Counted from the stretch's first letter, positions 51,542 to 61,909 are shown. The stretch: 64,000 bases of DNA from Paraburkholderia sp. DHOC27 (GCF_003429005.1 NZ_QVQV01000001.1:985864-1049863); one strand, 5' to 3'. A program made the numbers and translations. The notes: a model not told the origin generated them from the sequence alone.

Positions 51542-53011
51542 TCAAGGCCAGTTTTCGATTGCGTACTTCCGGCAATCTTTAGCCTCGAAGTGAGCGGTTG
51601 GCCAGTTCGCCGTGCGCCGACCAACTTTCGGTAGCTCGGCTTTAGCCAGGTCAGCCACGCAACGACCCCATGCGTCAGGGTCACCCCATTCCGAGTAGCC
51701 GCGACACTGGGGATGGCGCTTCTCGCTAATCTCGGCCTCCTCCGATGCAGTGGCCGCCCGCCCCGCATCTCCAAGCTGGGTCTCGATTTTTGCCACTTCC
51801 TTGTAGGCCTTGCTGGTGTAGTCGCCGTCCAGCGCGATGGCGGCGCGCAGCTTATCCAGCGCTTTACCATGTTCGCCCTGTAGTTCGAGCGCCTCGCCCA
51901 GATTGATATAGGCCTCGGCATAGCGAGGATCGCGCCCGATGGCCGCTTCGAATTCCTGTTGGGCCAACGCTACTGGCCTGGCATGCAGTCGAAGCGACGC
52001 GTCCGTCGGCACATACTCGTGGTTGGCAATTTTGAGGTACTCGCGTCCGAGCGCGTTGTGTCCGGCTGCGAAACGGTCACGCTCGCTCACTACCCGCTGA
52101 TATTTTTCGAGCGCTTCCTGATCGCAACCCATGTTTTCCAGTGCGATACCCCAGTTGTAGCGCGCCCAGGAAAACTTCCGGTCAATCCTTAGTGCCTGCC
52201 GCGCACGCTCGATCTCTGTCAGGTAGTCGAGATTGTTTTCGGCAATCTTCGACAGTCCAAGATTTGCCCACATGGCGAGGTTGGTTTGATCCTTGGGTGT
52301 AGCGCTTTTCAGGACTTTTTCAAATTCATTCGCCGCGTCAGTGTATTCGCAAGAGGTTCCGTCCTCGCATTCTTTCTGTGCCTGATCGAATACAGACGAA
52401 GCGAGCATGTACGGGCTGTAAATCGCCATCGCGGCGCGGGCGCCCTTGGCAATGACTTCATTCACGTTGCCACTATCACTAGAAGCGTCAAACAGATACG
52501 CTTCTCCGCCGGGTTTTACCACGCGACCGAATAGCCACAATGTCTTTCCCTCCCAGACAATCTCCGCGGTGATACGACCGTCACGCCGCGTCATGTCCTT
52601 GATTGCGTCCACCACGTCGAGGACTGACATTCCCGTGTCCGGAACCTGCAGATGCACGTCCTTGGTGCCTTCTTCTTCTAGCGTATCGTGAATCTCCGTG
52701 GGCATGACTGAAGAGGCGGAATTGATTATCGACAGCATGTCTTCGCTGAACCGGCTTTGACTCGTAGTCGCGGTGAATCCTTCCGCGGCGAGATCGCTGG
52801 GCGTTGCAATCGGTTCAATGACGGTAACCGGACGCAAGCCAGACGTTGTATAGGCCAGGCCAATGGCTACCGCCGCGATCACGCCAATTGCAACAAGGCC
52901 TTTCTGCAGATAGCCAAGGCCCCGAAAGCCAGACTGCACGGCGCGCACGACAACACGGCCAGTTTTGGCGACGAACCGGAAAGCTTGCTTGAAAGTCCGT
53001 GAAATTTTCAT
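51542..53011 (-). CDS. Membrane-anchored TPR protein
   Basis: A 489-residue protein: basic N-terminus, one hydrophobic helix (about residues 37-53), a middle domain of unknown type, then TPR-like helical repeats in the C-terminal half (WANLGLSKIAENNL; WARYNWGIALENMG; AEAYINLGEALELQGEHG). AAGGA precedes the ATG. TPR units bind protein partners; the role is unknown. It ends 127 bases from the sorbosone-dehydrogenase-like gene, same strand. Confidence 0.75.
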   Translation of the reverse strand: MKISRTFKQAFRFVAKTGRVVVRAVQSGFRGLGYLQKGLVAIGVIAAVAIGLAYTTSGLRPVTVIEPIATPSDLAAEGFTATTSQSRFSEDMLSIINSASSVMPTEIHDTLEEEGTKDVHLQVPDTGMSVLDVVDAIKDMTRRDGRITAEIVWEGKTLWLFGRVVKPGGEAYLFDASSDSGNVNEVIAKGARAAMAIYSPYMLASSVFDQAQKECEDGTSCEYTDAANEFEKVLKSATPKDQTNLAMWANLGLSKIAENNLDYLTEIERARQALRIDRKFSWARYNWGIALENMGCDQEALEKYQRVVSERDRFAAGHNALGREYLKIANHEYVPTDASLRLHARPVALAQQEFEAAIGRDPRYAEAYINLGEALELQGEHGKALDKLRAAIALDGDYTSKAYKEVAKIETQLGDAGRAATASEEAEISEKRHPQCRGYSEWGDPDAWGRCVADLAKAELPKVGRRTANWPTAHFEAKDCRKYAIENWP

Positions 53012-53436
53012 TGCGGTCCTTTCAGTTCGATAGCGCGACTGGAACAGTCGGCAGACTCTACTTGCGAATGTGGCGCGGCGGCTGTTTGCCTTCAGTTTGA
53101 CTGCCGGTCTCGCCGTGTCAGGCTATTTCGAGTTTCTTCCGGCAGCAGTGCGCGGTGAATAAACCCTCGGATGCGCTTCCAGATAACAAACCCGCCAGGC
53201 ATTCGAACTCACATAACATCCACAATTGGAAGACGAAACACCGGTCGATCGAATGAATTGAATCTCCGGTCTAATGCAGCGGCAACCAGCCGGATCCCGG
53301 GAAACCAGATTGAAGAGCGCGTTTGATCGGCCGCATGCTCCGGTTGGGGAGTCACGGTGATGGGAGCTGACTGCGCCGCACGCGGTCATTTGTAACTCCC
53401 GTAAATAAGGAATGAGAATAAAAAATCGTCTTTATT

Positions 53437-53506
53437 TCAATTGCAAATTGAGCATAGAACACGCTTGAGGGAATGGCTGAGCTATTTCGCTGCTACATTT
53501 GTAGCA
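53437..53506. promoter_or_regulatory. Two palindromes in a gene-free stretch
   Basis: TCAATT-GCA-AATTGA (53437-53451) and TGCTACA-TT-TGTAGCA (53491-53506). The second contains TACA-N2-TGTA as in BlaI/CopY-type boxes. They lie in the 542-base interval 53012-53553, which has no supported gene, upstream of the TPR gene and beyond the GST 3' end. Which gene they serve is unclear. Confidence 0.35.
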
Positions 53507-53553
53507 TTTGCAGAGCGCTGCGCGGATGGTAGCTTTACGCCGCCCCCCAATAT

Positions 53554-54222
53554 TCACCAGCCTGCCGGTGGCTTGCCAAGAAAGAGCGCCAGCTGAGCGG
53601 CGAAAGCACGTTTGTAGGCAGCCCGCGCTTTACCGCGAGCAACATACGCGCAGAGGCTCGAATATTCCTCCAGCAATCCTGACTCTCTCAATCTGAGTAG
53701 CACCGACACCATCATCAGATCGCCCGCGCTGAACGCGCCATCGAGCCAGTCTACGTTGCCAAGCCGATCGGCAAGCTCGCCCAGTCGTTCACGGATGCGA
53801 TCTTCGAGCAGCGGCAGACGTGCGTCATGCCAGGATTTGTCCGCCTCCAGGAGCACCGCGTTCTGGTGCTCGAGGATGGGTGGCTCAACCGTGTTGAGCG
53901 CGGCAAACATCCATGCGATCGCGCGCGCCCTGGCATTCGGTTCCTCGGGTAGCAGGCCGGCATGGTGCTCTGCGATATGCAGCACGATCGCCCCCGACTC
54001 GAACAGGGCAAGCGCGCCTTCTTCATAGGTCGGAATCTGCCCGAAAGGCTGCAGCGCCCGATGCGCGGGTTCCTTCATCGCACCGAACGAAACAGGGCGA
54101 ACCTCGTAGCGCTGGCCGACTTCTTCGAGCGCCCAGCGAACACGCATGTCACGCGCGAGCCCCGTGCCGCAATCCGGCGAGCGTTCAAAGACGGTGATAA
54201 CAGGCGTGAGTGGTGGGGGCAC
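53554..54222 (-). CDS. Glutathione S-transferase
   Basis: A 222-residue GST: thioredoxin-like N-terminal domain with the glutathione-contacting QIPTYEEG (cis-Pro) and LFESGAIVLHIAE (about residues 56-82), then an all-helical C-terminal domain. The start is GTG with AAAGGAG upstream. It conjugates or reduces electrophiles. It is on the same strand as poxB, 258 bases downstream of it. Confidence 0.92.
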   Translation of the reverse strand: MPPPLTPVITVFERSPDCGTGLARDMRVRWALEEVGQRYEVRPVSFGAMKEPAHRALQPFGQIPTYEEGALALFESGAIVLHIAEHHAGLLPEEPNARARAIAWMFAALNTVEPPILEHQNAVLLEADKSWHDARLPLLEDRIRERLGELADRLGNVDWLDGAFSAGDLMMVSVLLRLRESGLLEEYSSLCAYVARGKARAAYKRAFAAQLALFLGKPPAGW

Positions 54223-54480
54223 GGTCGTTCTCCTTTGCGGGATGTCTCGTTGAGTGCTGGATGGGCGGCGCTAGCGCTTCACCTGTTCGACGTTCGGGAG
54301 ACTGCTAAATCGACACGCGCTTTCGTTACGAAAACATCACCTGGATTTCACGCTTCAAAATATTGATGCCTTTATGCTGAAGAATACGTGCGTCCTTCGC
54401 GCCGGGGACGAGGCGCCGCCCCGGCAGGCAAGTGACGCTGATCAAACTGGTCGCTTGCCAGCGAGAATGGCGGAGTCGAC

Positions 54481-56190
54481 TCAGAAGTTTTCGCGCAACA
54501 TCTCGAGAACATCTGCACCGCGGCCGTGGAGGATTGCACGTGCGGAGTACAGCGCCATACCGACCACGGGTTTCATCTCCACGAAAGGTGGCTTGACCAG
54601 TTCAAGCGGATTGACCAGCACATTGAGCAATGCCGGTCCTGGTTGCGCGAGCCATTCCTGAACCGCGTCGTCGAGTTCGGAAGCGACTTTCACCGTCCGC
54701 CCCCAGAGGCCGATTGCCTCGGCAACCTTGCCGAAATCAGGGTTCTTGAGATGAGTGAAAGTGTCGAGCATGCCTTCGGACTTTTGCTCGATCTCGACGA
54801 ATCCCAGTTTGCTATTGTCGTACACCACGATCTTGATCGGCACGTCTTCCTGAATCGTCGTGAGGAGTTCGCCGAACAGCATCGCCAGTCCGCCATCGCC
54901 GCATAACGCAATGACCTGCCGTTGCGGCGCTGCCTTCTTGAGTCCCATCGCGCTTGAGAGCGCTGTTGCCATCGTGCCGTGAAGAAGGCTGCCAAAAATG
55001 CGACGCTTGCCATTCGTGGACATGACCTTATGCGCCCACACAATGGGTGTGCCATCGTCTCCGGCGATCAGCGCGTCGGCATCTGCATAGCGGTCGATCA
55101 CCGACGTCAGATACGAGCCGGGGATCGTGTCGTCGTGCCCTGGCACGAGTTGCTCCATCCACGAAGCCATGACGTGCCTATATCGCTCTGTGTAGGTGTT
55201 GAGAAACGTGGCGTCGGTTTTGGGCTCGAGATGAGGCAAAAGCGCCTGCAGGGTCGGCTTGATATCACCCACCGCGCCCATCGTGACGTGATGGCGACGT
55301 CCAAGGTGAGTCGGGTCGATGTCGATCTGAACGATGTTTGCGTTGTCAGGATAGAACTGCCTCCATGCAAAATCGGCCCCGAGCAGCAACAGCGTGTCGC
55401 AGTCGAGTAGCGCGTGGTATCCCGCTTCGTTGCCGAGAATGCCAGTCATCCCGATGTTGTAGGGATTGTCGTGCTCGAGGAAGCTCTTTGCGCGCGTTGT
55501 ATGTGCCATCGGTGCGTTTAATCGCCCAGCCACGGCCTTGATTTCTTCCAGCGCACCTTCGCAGCCAGAGCCAGCATAAATTGCGATCCTGTTGCCCGCA
55601 TTCAGGATGTCGGCGATTCGCCCGATTTCTTCGTCATTGGGACGAATGGTTGGCCTACTGTGCTGAACCTGATACGGATAGTCTTCGCGGACCTCGCCAT
55701 GCGAGATATCCACGGGAACGATCAGCACCGCTACTCCGCGCTTTGCCAGTGCTGCCTGACATGCCATGACGGTTTTCTTGCGCGCCTGTTCCGGCGTCAA
55801 AATCATGTCGCAGAATACTGAGCATTCCTTGAAAACCGACTTGAAGTCGACCTCCTGAATGAATTCAAAGCCCATCTCCGTCATGGCAACCTGAGTCGCG
55901 ATCAATACGATGGGCGAGCGGTTGCGATTCGCTTCGTAGAGTCCATTGATGAAATGCAGGCTACCCGGGCCGCAGCTACCCGCGCAGGCCGTCAGTTTGC
56001 CGGTCAAGAGCGCTTCTGCGCTGGCAGCGAAAGCGCCTGCCTCTTCATGACGTACATGAACCCAGGAGATCGAACTCTTGTCGAGATTCTCTGCGATGAG
56101 GTTCATCGTATCGCCAACGATGCCATAGCAGCGTTCTACGCCGGCCTGTTCCAGCACTTCGACGACGATCTCTGCGACTTTCTTTCCCAT
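54481..56190 (-). CDS. poxB: Thiamine-diphosphate pyruvate oxidase/dehydrogenase PoxB-type
   Basis: A 569-residue ThDP- and FAD-dependent enzyme. It has the N-terminal catalytic Glu in RHEEAGAFAASA, the C-terminal ThDP motif GDGGLAMLFGELLTTIQED ending NSKLGFV, and the central FAD-binding domain. E. coli PoxB decarboxylates pyruvate to acetate and passes electrons to ubiquinone at the membrane, mainly in stationary phase. GGAG precedes the ATG. The divergent 313-base gap to the GGDEF-EAL gene shows no gene. Confidence 0.9.
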   Translation of the reverse strand: MGKKVAEIVVEVLEQAGVERCYGIVGDTMNLIAENLDKSSISWVHVRHEEAGAFAASAEALLTGKLTACAGSCGPGSLHFINGLYEANRNRSPIVLIATQVAMTEMGFEFIQEVDFKSVFKECSVFCDMILTPEQARKKTVMACQAALAKRGVAVLIVPVDISHGEVREDYPYQVQHSRPTIRPNDEEIGRIADILNAGNRIAIYAGSGCEGALEEIKAVAGRLNAPMAHTTRAKSFLEHDNPYNIGMTGILGNEAGYHALLDCDTLLLLGADFAWRQFYPDNANIVQIDIDPTHLGRRHHVTMGAVGDIKPTLQALLPHLEPKTDATFLNTYTERYRHVMASWMEQLVPGHDDTIPGSYLTSVIDRYADADALIAGDDGTPIVWAHKVMSTNGKRRIFGSLLHGTMATALSSAMGLKKAAPQRQVIALCGDGGLAMLFGELLTTIQEDVPIKIVVYDNSKLGFVEIEQKSEGMLDTFTHLKNPDFGKVAEAIGLWGRTVKVASELDDAVQEWLAQPGPALLNVLVNPLELVKPPFVEMKPVVGMALYSARAILHGRGADVLEMLRENF

Positions 56191-56471
56191 GACGCACTCC
56201 GGGCGAGGTGGTTAATCGGTGACATGAAAAACAGAAGTTGTGCCGGGCTGATGACGTTCATCCCGCCTTCTGCCGTACTTTCAAAAGTGGAGCACGAGTA
56301 TGGAGGGAGAGACAAAGTGGCGGAATCCCTCTGTTGGGGGAACGATCGCCCTGGCCACCTTCCCCAGTCACAAAACCTTCACTAAATAACCCTGCCCACA
56401 TGCCGTAATTCAGAACGACTTCCGTTCGCATGCGTGCGGTGGATGCGCTTGCTGGAATGATTTCTGACGGA

Positions 56472-56488
56472 TTCCCTACGGAAGGGAA
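56472..56488 (+). promoter_or_regulatory. 5'-leader hairpin at the GGDEF-EAL ribosome binding site
   Basis: TTCCCT (56472-56477), loop ACGGA, AGGGAA (56483-56488), 15 bases before ATG 56504 and just ahead of the AGGGTGG ribosome binding site. The TTCCCT arm could pair alternatively with the AGGGTGG region. Translational control is inferred. Confidence 0.3.
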
Positions 56489-56503
56489 AAATTAGGGTGG
56501 TCT

Positions 56504-59500
56504 ATGTCGAAACAGCCTTTCAATCGCCCGCGCATTCTTAAGCCGAAAAACAACTCGAAGACGCTGAACGCCGAACCATCACGCAGTATTCGCAGAGCAG
56601 CCGGGTCCATTCTGGCCGCCTTACTCATCCTGGCGGCCATCGCGGGAAATACGATTCTTGCTGTTCGCCAGACGTATGAGCAGAACAACGCGCTGCGCGC
56701 GCTCCAGGCATCCAGCAGACTGAAGCAGGACCTCGACAATCTTCAGCAGACGTTGCTCGACGAGAACGGCGAACTCTACACGCTCATTGGCACGAAGGCC
56801 TTCTATAAGCGCGCGTCGTACGTCTTTCCCCTTCAGGCGTTATTTGCGCTGACCCGTGACGCGCGAGACGCGTGCAATCGAAGGACAGTGTGCTTATCGG
56901 AACTGGATGACCTCGACGGGATGATCCGCCTCCTTGGCAGCCGAAGCGATGCGCTGTACAGGCGCGCGACCGAGCATCCCAATACAGTGAGCCTGGGCGA
57001 CGCGGGATTTAGCGAAATCGATGCGTATTTTTATAGTGTCCTCGAGCATGTACTCGAGGTGAGGATGCAGGCGGACGCGACTACCGACACAACCGTTAGT
57101 CGATCATCAAAGGATGCAAAGTCCGTTTCCGCCGCACTGCTCATTTGCGCGCTAACTGCCGCGATCATGTTGCTCGTGCTGATTTTTCGTAATTCCCGGA
57201 CTGCACACAAATTGCGAGCGGCACTTCAGCAGGCCGACCGTGCAAGAGCGAAATATCAAAGATTTTTCGATGAGCATCCTTTGCCAATCTGCCTTGTTGA
57301 TGACGCTTCGTTGTCCATCATCGCAGCGAACCGCGCAGCGCAAACCACGTTCGGCTATTCGGAAGCGGAATTGCTCAGCATGTCGTTGAGCGACGTCCAT
57401 TCACCGGATGAACATGTTCGATTCAACGCGGCGAGGAAACAGCATCGGGAGGGTGGCAGCGAGGTAACGCATCCACTCGGTGTCTGGCTCTATCAGACCA
57501 GACTCGGCAAGCGCCTCTCGATGGACGTCTATCATCTGAGCCTTGAGGATGCAGGTCATCGGGTGACCCTGTCGGTGATGGTGGACGTGACGCTCATGAC
57601 GATCGCCCGGGCTGAACTATTCAAATCGAAGCAGACGCTGGAATACGTCCTTGATCACGTTCCGCAAGGCATCGCCTGGAAAGACGCAAGCCATCGTTAT
57701 GTGGGTGGCAATGCAATCTACGCGAGGGACGCGGGTCTGGCGTCCAAACAGGCGTTGATCGGGCTGAGCGACTACGACCTCAAATGGGGAGATGATCCCG
57801 ACGAAGTCAGGTTCGAAGACGTTGGTGTCATGGCAGGCACGCGAACGTGGAAGCATCTGGAACGCAAGGTGACCGCCGTGGATGGTTCGGAAGTCTGGAT
57901 TTCAGAAACCAAGCTTCCGTTGGCAGATCAGAGCGGCGCAGTGATCGGCGTGCTTAGAGCGTATGAAAACATCAGCGCGCGCCGACACGCCGAGGTCGCG
58001 CTACGACTGCAGAGCAGGGCACTGGAAGCCAGCATCAATGGCATCATCATCGCAGAAGTGCGTGGTAGTCAGCACGTCATCATGTTTGCCAACAGCGCAT
58101 TTGAACGCATCACCGGCTATGCGCTGGCCGAGGTATTGAATGCCGATTGCGAAGCGCTCTTTTGCCTGAACGGGGAGCCCGAGAAATGGAGCGTGGTGAG
58201 GCGGGCACTGGCGGACAATTCGGAAGCAAATGCCACGTTGCTTTGTACGAGAAAGGGCGGGGAACGTTTCTGGAACAACATTCTGGTGGCACCCGTGCGT
58301 GATGACGAAGGTAAGGTCACGCATCATATTGGCGTGATGAGCGATGTCTCCGCGCTCGTTGAATACCAGCAGCGTCTGGAGCATCAGGCACGCTACGATT
58401 CACTGACGCAACTACCCAACCGCACGCTGCTCGATGAGCGACTGGCGCAAACCATTTCGCGTGCGTTCGAGTCTGGCGGCCAGGTCTCAGTACTTTTCCT
58501 CGACCTCGATCGCTTCAAGGAGGTCAACGATTCACTGGGTCATCGTGTCGGCGATGCACTGCTTGCGCGCGTCGCGAAACGGCTGCAGCAACTCGTACGC
58601 ACGACTGACCTCGTCGCCCGATACGGAGGCGACGAATTCATCATCGTCGCCGAACACGCGAACACGGAGCAACTGGTTCCCATGCTCGACCGGATTGTCG
58701 CGGCGATGTCTGAACCGTTCCAGATGGGGGTCCAGGAACTGTACGTGGAGGCAAGCATTGGTGTCAGCACGTATCCTCAGGACGGCCTGGATGCCGATAC
58801 GCTGATACGAAACGCCGATGCGGCGATGTATCTTGCCAAGGCGCATGGCCGTAACGGCTACAAGTTCTATCACGCGGAGCTCAATGTCGCGGCTGCCGAG
58901 AGACTGCAACTTTCGACACGATTGAGGCGCGCAGTCAAATCCGAGATGCTCCAACTGGCGTATCAACCTCAAGTCGACATGACGACAGGCCGCATCTTCG
59001 GCGCGGAAGCGCTGCTGCGCTGGAACGACCCGGATCTGGGCGTCGTCTCTCCCGCGGCGTTTATTCCGGTTGCAGAAGAGAGCGGCTTGATCCAGGTAAT
59101 CGGCGAATGGGTGCTCCGAACTGCCTGTAGCCAGGCCAAAGCCTGGCTCGACCAGGGCCTGCCGCCAATCCGGATTTCGGTGAATGTATCGCCGCTACAG
59201 TTGGAGCGCTCGGACCTGGTGTCGGTCGTGAAGGCAGCCTTGCGCGACGCTCAGTTGCCGGCCAGTAGTCTTGAACTCGAGGTAACGGAAGGGGCGTTGA
59301 TGCGGAACGCCGACGAGATCGCGCGCACACTTCGCGAGTTGCGTACTCTGGGTGTGACGATCGCCATCGATGATTTTGGCACCGGCTATTCCAGCCTTAG
59401 CTATCTGAAGCGCTTTAGCGTTGACCGCATCAAGATAGACCGCGCGTTCGTTCGGGACATTGGTAGCGATGAGGAGTTCGAAGCGCTTACGCTGGCAGTA

Positions 59501-59770
59501 ATAGGGATCGCCAAAGCGTTGAAGTTCGATGTGCTCGCCGAGGGTGTCGAACTCGACGTTCATCGGCAGTTTTTGATTGCGCACGATTGCATCGAGGGCC
59601 AAGGCTTTCTGTATAGCCCTGCCGTTACCGACGAAAAACTTTCCAGAATGCTCGAACAGCAGTCTCAAACAACCATCCGTGATTCTGCCGAAGCCGAGTT
59701 GGAAGCCGGGTGGGCGAATCAGGCATTAAACGAAGTGGCAAACGGTGGCGTGTTGCCGCATGTTGTGTAA
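56504..59770 (+). CDS. Membrane PAS-PAS-PAS-GGDEF-EAL cyclic-di-GMP protein
   Basis: A 1088-residue inner-membrane protein. Helices at about 34-54 and 207-228 flank a periplasmic sensor region. PAS-type domains follow at 250-365, 375-495 and 500-620. The GGDEF domain has YGGDEF (707-712) with an inhibitory I-site RTTD (699-702). The EAL domain has EAL (835-837), DDFGTGYSS (956-964), KIDRAFV (977-983) and LAEGVE (1011-1016). Both diguanylate cyclase and phosphodiesterase motifs look intact, so net activity may depend on the sensors. Confidence 0.95.
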   Translation: MSKQPFNRPRILKPKNNSKTLNAEPSRSIRRAAGSILAALLILAAIAGNTILAVRQTYEQNNALRALQASSRLKQDLDNLQQTLLDENGELYTLIGTKAFYKRASYVFPLQALFALTRDARDACNRRTVCLSELDDLDGMIRLLGSRSDALYRRATEHPNTVSLGDAGFSEIDAYFYSVLEHVLEVRMQADATTDTTVSRSSKDAKSVSAALLICALTAAIMLLVLIFRNSRTAHKLRAALQQADRARAKYQRFFDEHPLPICLVDDASLSIIAANRAAQTTFGYSEAELLSMSLSDVHSPDEHVRFNAARKQHREGGSEVTHPLGVWLYQTRLGKRLSMDVYHLSLEDAGHRVTLSVMVDVTLMTIARAELFKSKQTLEYVLDHVPQGIAWKDASHRYVGGNAIYARDAGLASKQALIGLSDYDLKWGDDPDEVRFEDVGVMAGTRTWKHLERKVTAVDGSEVWISETKLPLADQSGAVIGVLRAYENISARRHAEVALRLQSRALEASINGIIIAEVRGSQHVIMFANSAFERITGYALAEVLNADCEALFCLNGEPEKWSVVRRALADNSEANATLLCTRKGGERFWNNILVAPVRDDEGKVTHHIGVMSDVSALVEYQQRLEHQARYDSLTQLPNRTLLDERLAQTISRAFESGGQVSVLFLDLDRFKEVNDSLGHRVGDALLARVAKRLQQLVRTTDLVARYGGDEFIIVAEHANTEQLVPMLDRIVAAMSEPFQMGVQELYVEASIGVSTYPQDGLDADTLIRNADAAMYLAKAHGRNGYKFYHAELNVAAAERLQLSTRLRRAVKSEMLQLAYQPQVDMTTGRIFGAEALLRWNDPDLGVVSPAAFIPVAEESGLIQVIGEWVLRTACSQAKAWLDQGLPPIRISVNVSPLQLERSDLVSVVKAALRDAQLPASSLELEVTEGALMRNADEIARTLRELRTLGVTIAIDDFGTGYSSLSYLKRFSVDRIKIDRAFVRDIGSDEEFEALTLAVIGIAKALKFDVLAEGVELDVHRQFLIAHDCIEGQGFLYSPAVTDEKLSRMLEQQSQTTIRDSAEAELEAGWANQALNEVANGGVLPHVV

Positions 59771-59847
59771 CCTGCTCCGCACAATAGAATCGGACGCTCG
59801 CTTCGCGTAGTATGACTGCCTGATGACAGGTCTACGCGAGGACTGCC

Positions 59848-60555
59848 ATGACTGATAGTCCGATGGAGTCGTACCGTAAGGACGAGTGGAGTGAGCTTCT
59901 TCTACTCGTGATGAAGACGGCGCTTGCGGTGGCGCATGAGCTTGGATTGCCGCCAGACGGCACGCTCGATTGCGCGGCGAGACGTCTACACTTCCATGAT
60001 TTCGCCTGGTTTGCTTCGGCAATGCAGGGTGCCTCGCGCGCTTACGCCTGCTGCGAGCGCAGCACTAACATCTCCGCAGTCGAAGTTGCCTACATCAATA
60101 CACTCGCAGCACATCTAAAGAACAACAGAAATGTGCTTTCCAGCGTGCCGACGCTTTCTGCCTCCGCCCGTCGTAGTCAAGTTGAAGCGCCCGCCACGGC
60201 ATTCGAAAAAGTGGCAAAAGCCCTCGCTGCCTTAAAGGACGATATCCAGCGAGAGTTTTCGCAGAGCAGTTCGTCCGGCAGTTCGGCGCCGCGTGACGCA
60301 TCGGGATTTGCGAGGGCACTGGTGGCGATAATGGGTGGCGGCGCTAACAATGACGCCTACGGCAGGGCGCTCGCCGCTGTATTACGCGTGCGATTTGCTG
60401 TGGATGGCGATGTCGCCGCTGAAAATGTCGACATTACCGGAAGCCGGCCAGGCTACGACGCACACGTGATGCACGAACCGCCGCTCGTTTCGCGGGATGG
60501 CTGGACGCAACGGGTCAAGGACGCGATTCGCCATCCAAACGTGCTGCACAAGTAA
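59848..60555 (+). CDS. Hypothetical protein
   Basis: A 235-residue, probably cytoplasmic protein of unrecognised family. The N-terminal half is helical with several Cys/His (FHDFAWFASA; YACCERS), the middle is Ser-rich (SQSSSSGSS), and the C-terminal half is mixed. GAGG precedes the ATG. It is co-directional with the GGDEF-EAL gene, 77 bases downstream, so it may be cotranscribed. No function is proposed. Confidence 0.65.
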   Translation: MTDSPMESYRKDEWSELLLLVMKTALAVAHELGLPPDGTLDCAARRLHFHDFAWFASAMQGASRAYACCERSTNISAVEVAYINTLAAHLKNNRNVLSSVPTLSASARRSQVEAPATAFEKVAKALAALKDDIQREFSQSSSSGSSAPRDASGFARALVAIMGGGANNDAYGRALAAVLRVRFAVDGDVAAENVDITGSRPGYDAHVMHEPPLVSRDGWTQRVKDAIRHPNVLHK

Positions 60556-60772
60556 GTCATCGCTAAACGGGCGCGTTGGACGTTGGGCGTGGCCGTATCG
60601 AACGCCCTGGTTAGCAAACGCAGCGGTGCCCTTGCTCACCTCGTTCGCTGGGTTCAAATTCTTCGAGTTATTCGTCTGAGTAATCTGAATGCCATCTTGC
60701 AGTCGGATGATTGTCCCGGCGACGCGGCCACGAGGGGCGCGCGCAACCCCCGCGTTGCTCAGGAGAATCGCA

Positions 60773-61699
60773 ATGGCCGAGACCCAGAATACCCTTGACA
60801 CCGAATCGCTCGAGGAGCGGCAGCGTCGCTTCCAGGCAGATCTCATCGATGCGTACGACGAAGAGCTTGAACTGGAGGTGGACGATCGTCGCCAGGACGG
60901 TATTGCAACACCGGATGACGACGCACGCGTGTCGAGGAAACACTATTTTCGTGAGCTTTTCCGGTTGCAGGGTGAACTGGTAAAACTGCAGGACTGGGTT
61001 CAGCACACGGGTCACCGGATGGTCGTGATCTTTGAGGGACGCGATGCGGCGGGAAAGGGCGGTGTAATCAAGCGAATCACACAGCGTCTGAATCCGCGCG
61101 TATGTCGGGTCACCGCGCTTCCCGCGCCCAATGACCGGGAACGGACCCAATGGTATTTTCAGCGCTATGTGCAGCATTTGCCCGCGGCCGGCGAGATCGT
61201 ACTGTTCGATCGCAGTTGGTACAACCGCGCGGGCGTAGAACGGGTCATGGGTTTCTGCACCGATGAGCAGTACGAGGAGTTTTTTCGTTCGGTCCCTGAG
61301 TTCGAGCGCATGCTGGTTCGCAGCGGCATCCAGGTGATCAAGTACTGGTTCTCTATTACGGACGACGAACAGGAAATGCGCTTCCAGGCGCGGATTCAAG
61401 ACCCGCTGAAGCAATGGAAGCTGAGTCCGATGGATCTGGAAAGCCGGCGCCGCTGGGAGCAATACACCCACGTGAAGGAAGTCATGCTGGAGCGCTCACA
61501 TATTCCGGAAGCGCCGTGGTGGGTCGTACATGCCGTCGACAAAAAGCGCGCACGACTGAACTGCATCACACATTTGCTAAGCCAGGTTCCCTATACCGAG
61601 ATCGAGCACCCGGCGGTCGAGTTTCCTGCGCGTGTTCACAACGCGGAATACATTCGCCACCCCGTGCCTGCGGCGATGATGGTTCCGGAAGTATTCTAG
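60773..61699 (+). CDS. ppk2: Polyphosphate kinase 2
   Basis: A 308-residue PPK2-family enzyme of one-domain length. It has Walker A in EGRDAAGKGG (near residue 85), Walker B in LFDRSWYNRAG and the lid region VMGFCTDEQYEEFF. It transfers phosphate between polyphosphate and nucleoside di- or monophosphates. AGGAG precedes ATG 60773; a longer frame is rejected. It is followed by a strong terminator hairpin and then corA; the 217-base gap before it holds no gene. Confidence 0.95.
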   Translation: MAETQNTLDTESLEERQRRFQADLIDAYDEELELEVDDRRQDGIATPDDDARVSRKHYFRELFRLQGELVKLQDWVQHTGHRMVVIFEGRDAAGKGGVIKRITQRLNPRVCRVTALPAPNDRERTQWYFQRYVQHLPAAGEIVLFDRSWYNRAGVERVMGFCTDEQYEEFFRSVPEFERMLVRSGIQVIKYWFSITDDEQEMRFQARIQDPLKQWKLSPMDLESRRRWEQYTHVKEVMLERSHIPEAPWWVVHAVDKKRARLNCITHLLSQVPYTEIEHPAVEFPARVHNAEYIRHPVPAAMMVPEVF

Positions 61700-61731
61700 G
61701 AACGCAGCAGCAAGGGTTCCATCCTCAATGC

Positions 61732-61769
61732 ACAAAGGACAGCCGCGCTTTGGCTCGACTGTCCTTTGT
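61732..61769. terminator. Terminator hairpin after ppk2
   Basis: ACAAAGGACAG (61732-61742) pairs perfectly with CTGTCCTTTGT (61759-61769) around a 16-base loop, 32 bases after the ppk2 stop. The 3' arm is T-rich. It probably ends ppk2 transcription ahead of corA. Confidence 0.6.
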
Positions 61770-61909
61770 CACTTATCGCGTTGCCAGATCATTCCTGCCT
61801 GGAAGAGGGCCGTTAGCATGAACTGCCACACATCAACGACAGATCGACCGCGCGGCAGTGCGCGGAATTCCCAGCTTTGTCGCAGGTCGTCGCCGAGGTG
61901 TATTGGACC

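Noticed and set aside
53123..53389. 88-codon minus-strand frame in the 53 kb gap
   Set aside because: Cys/Ser/Arg-rich translation typical of non-coding GC-rich DNA, with no family resemblance.
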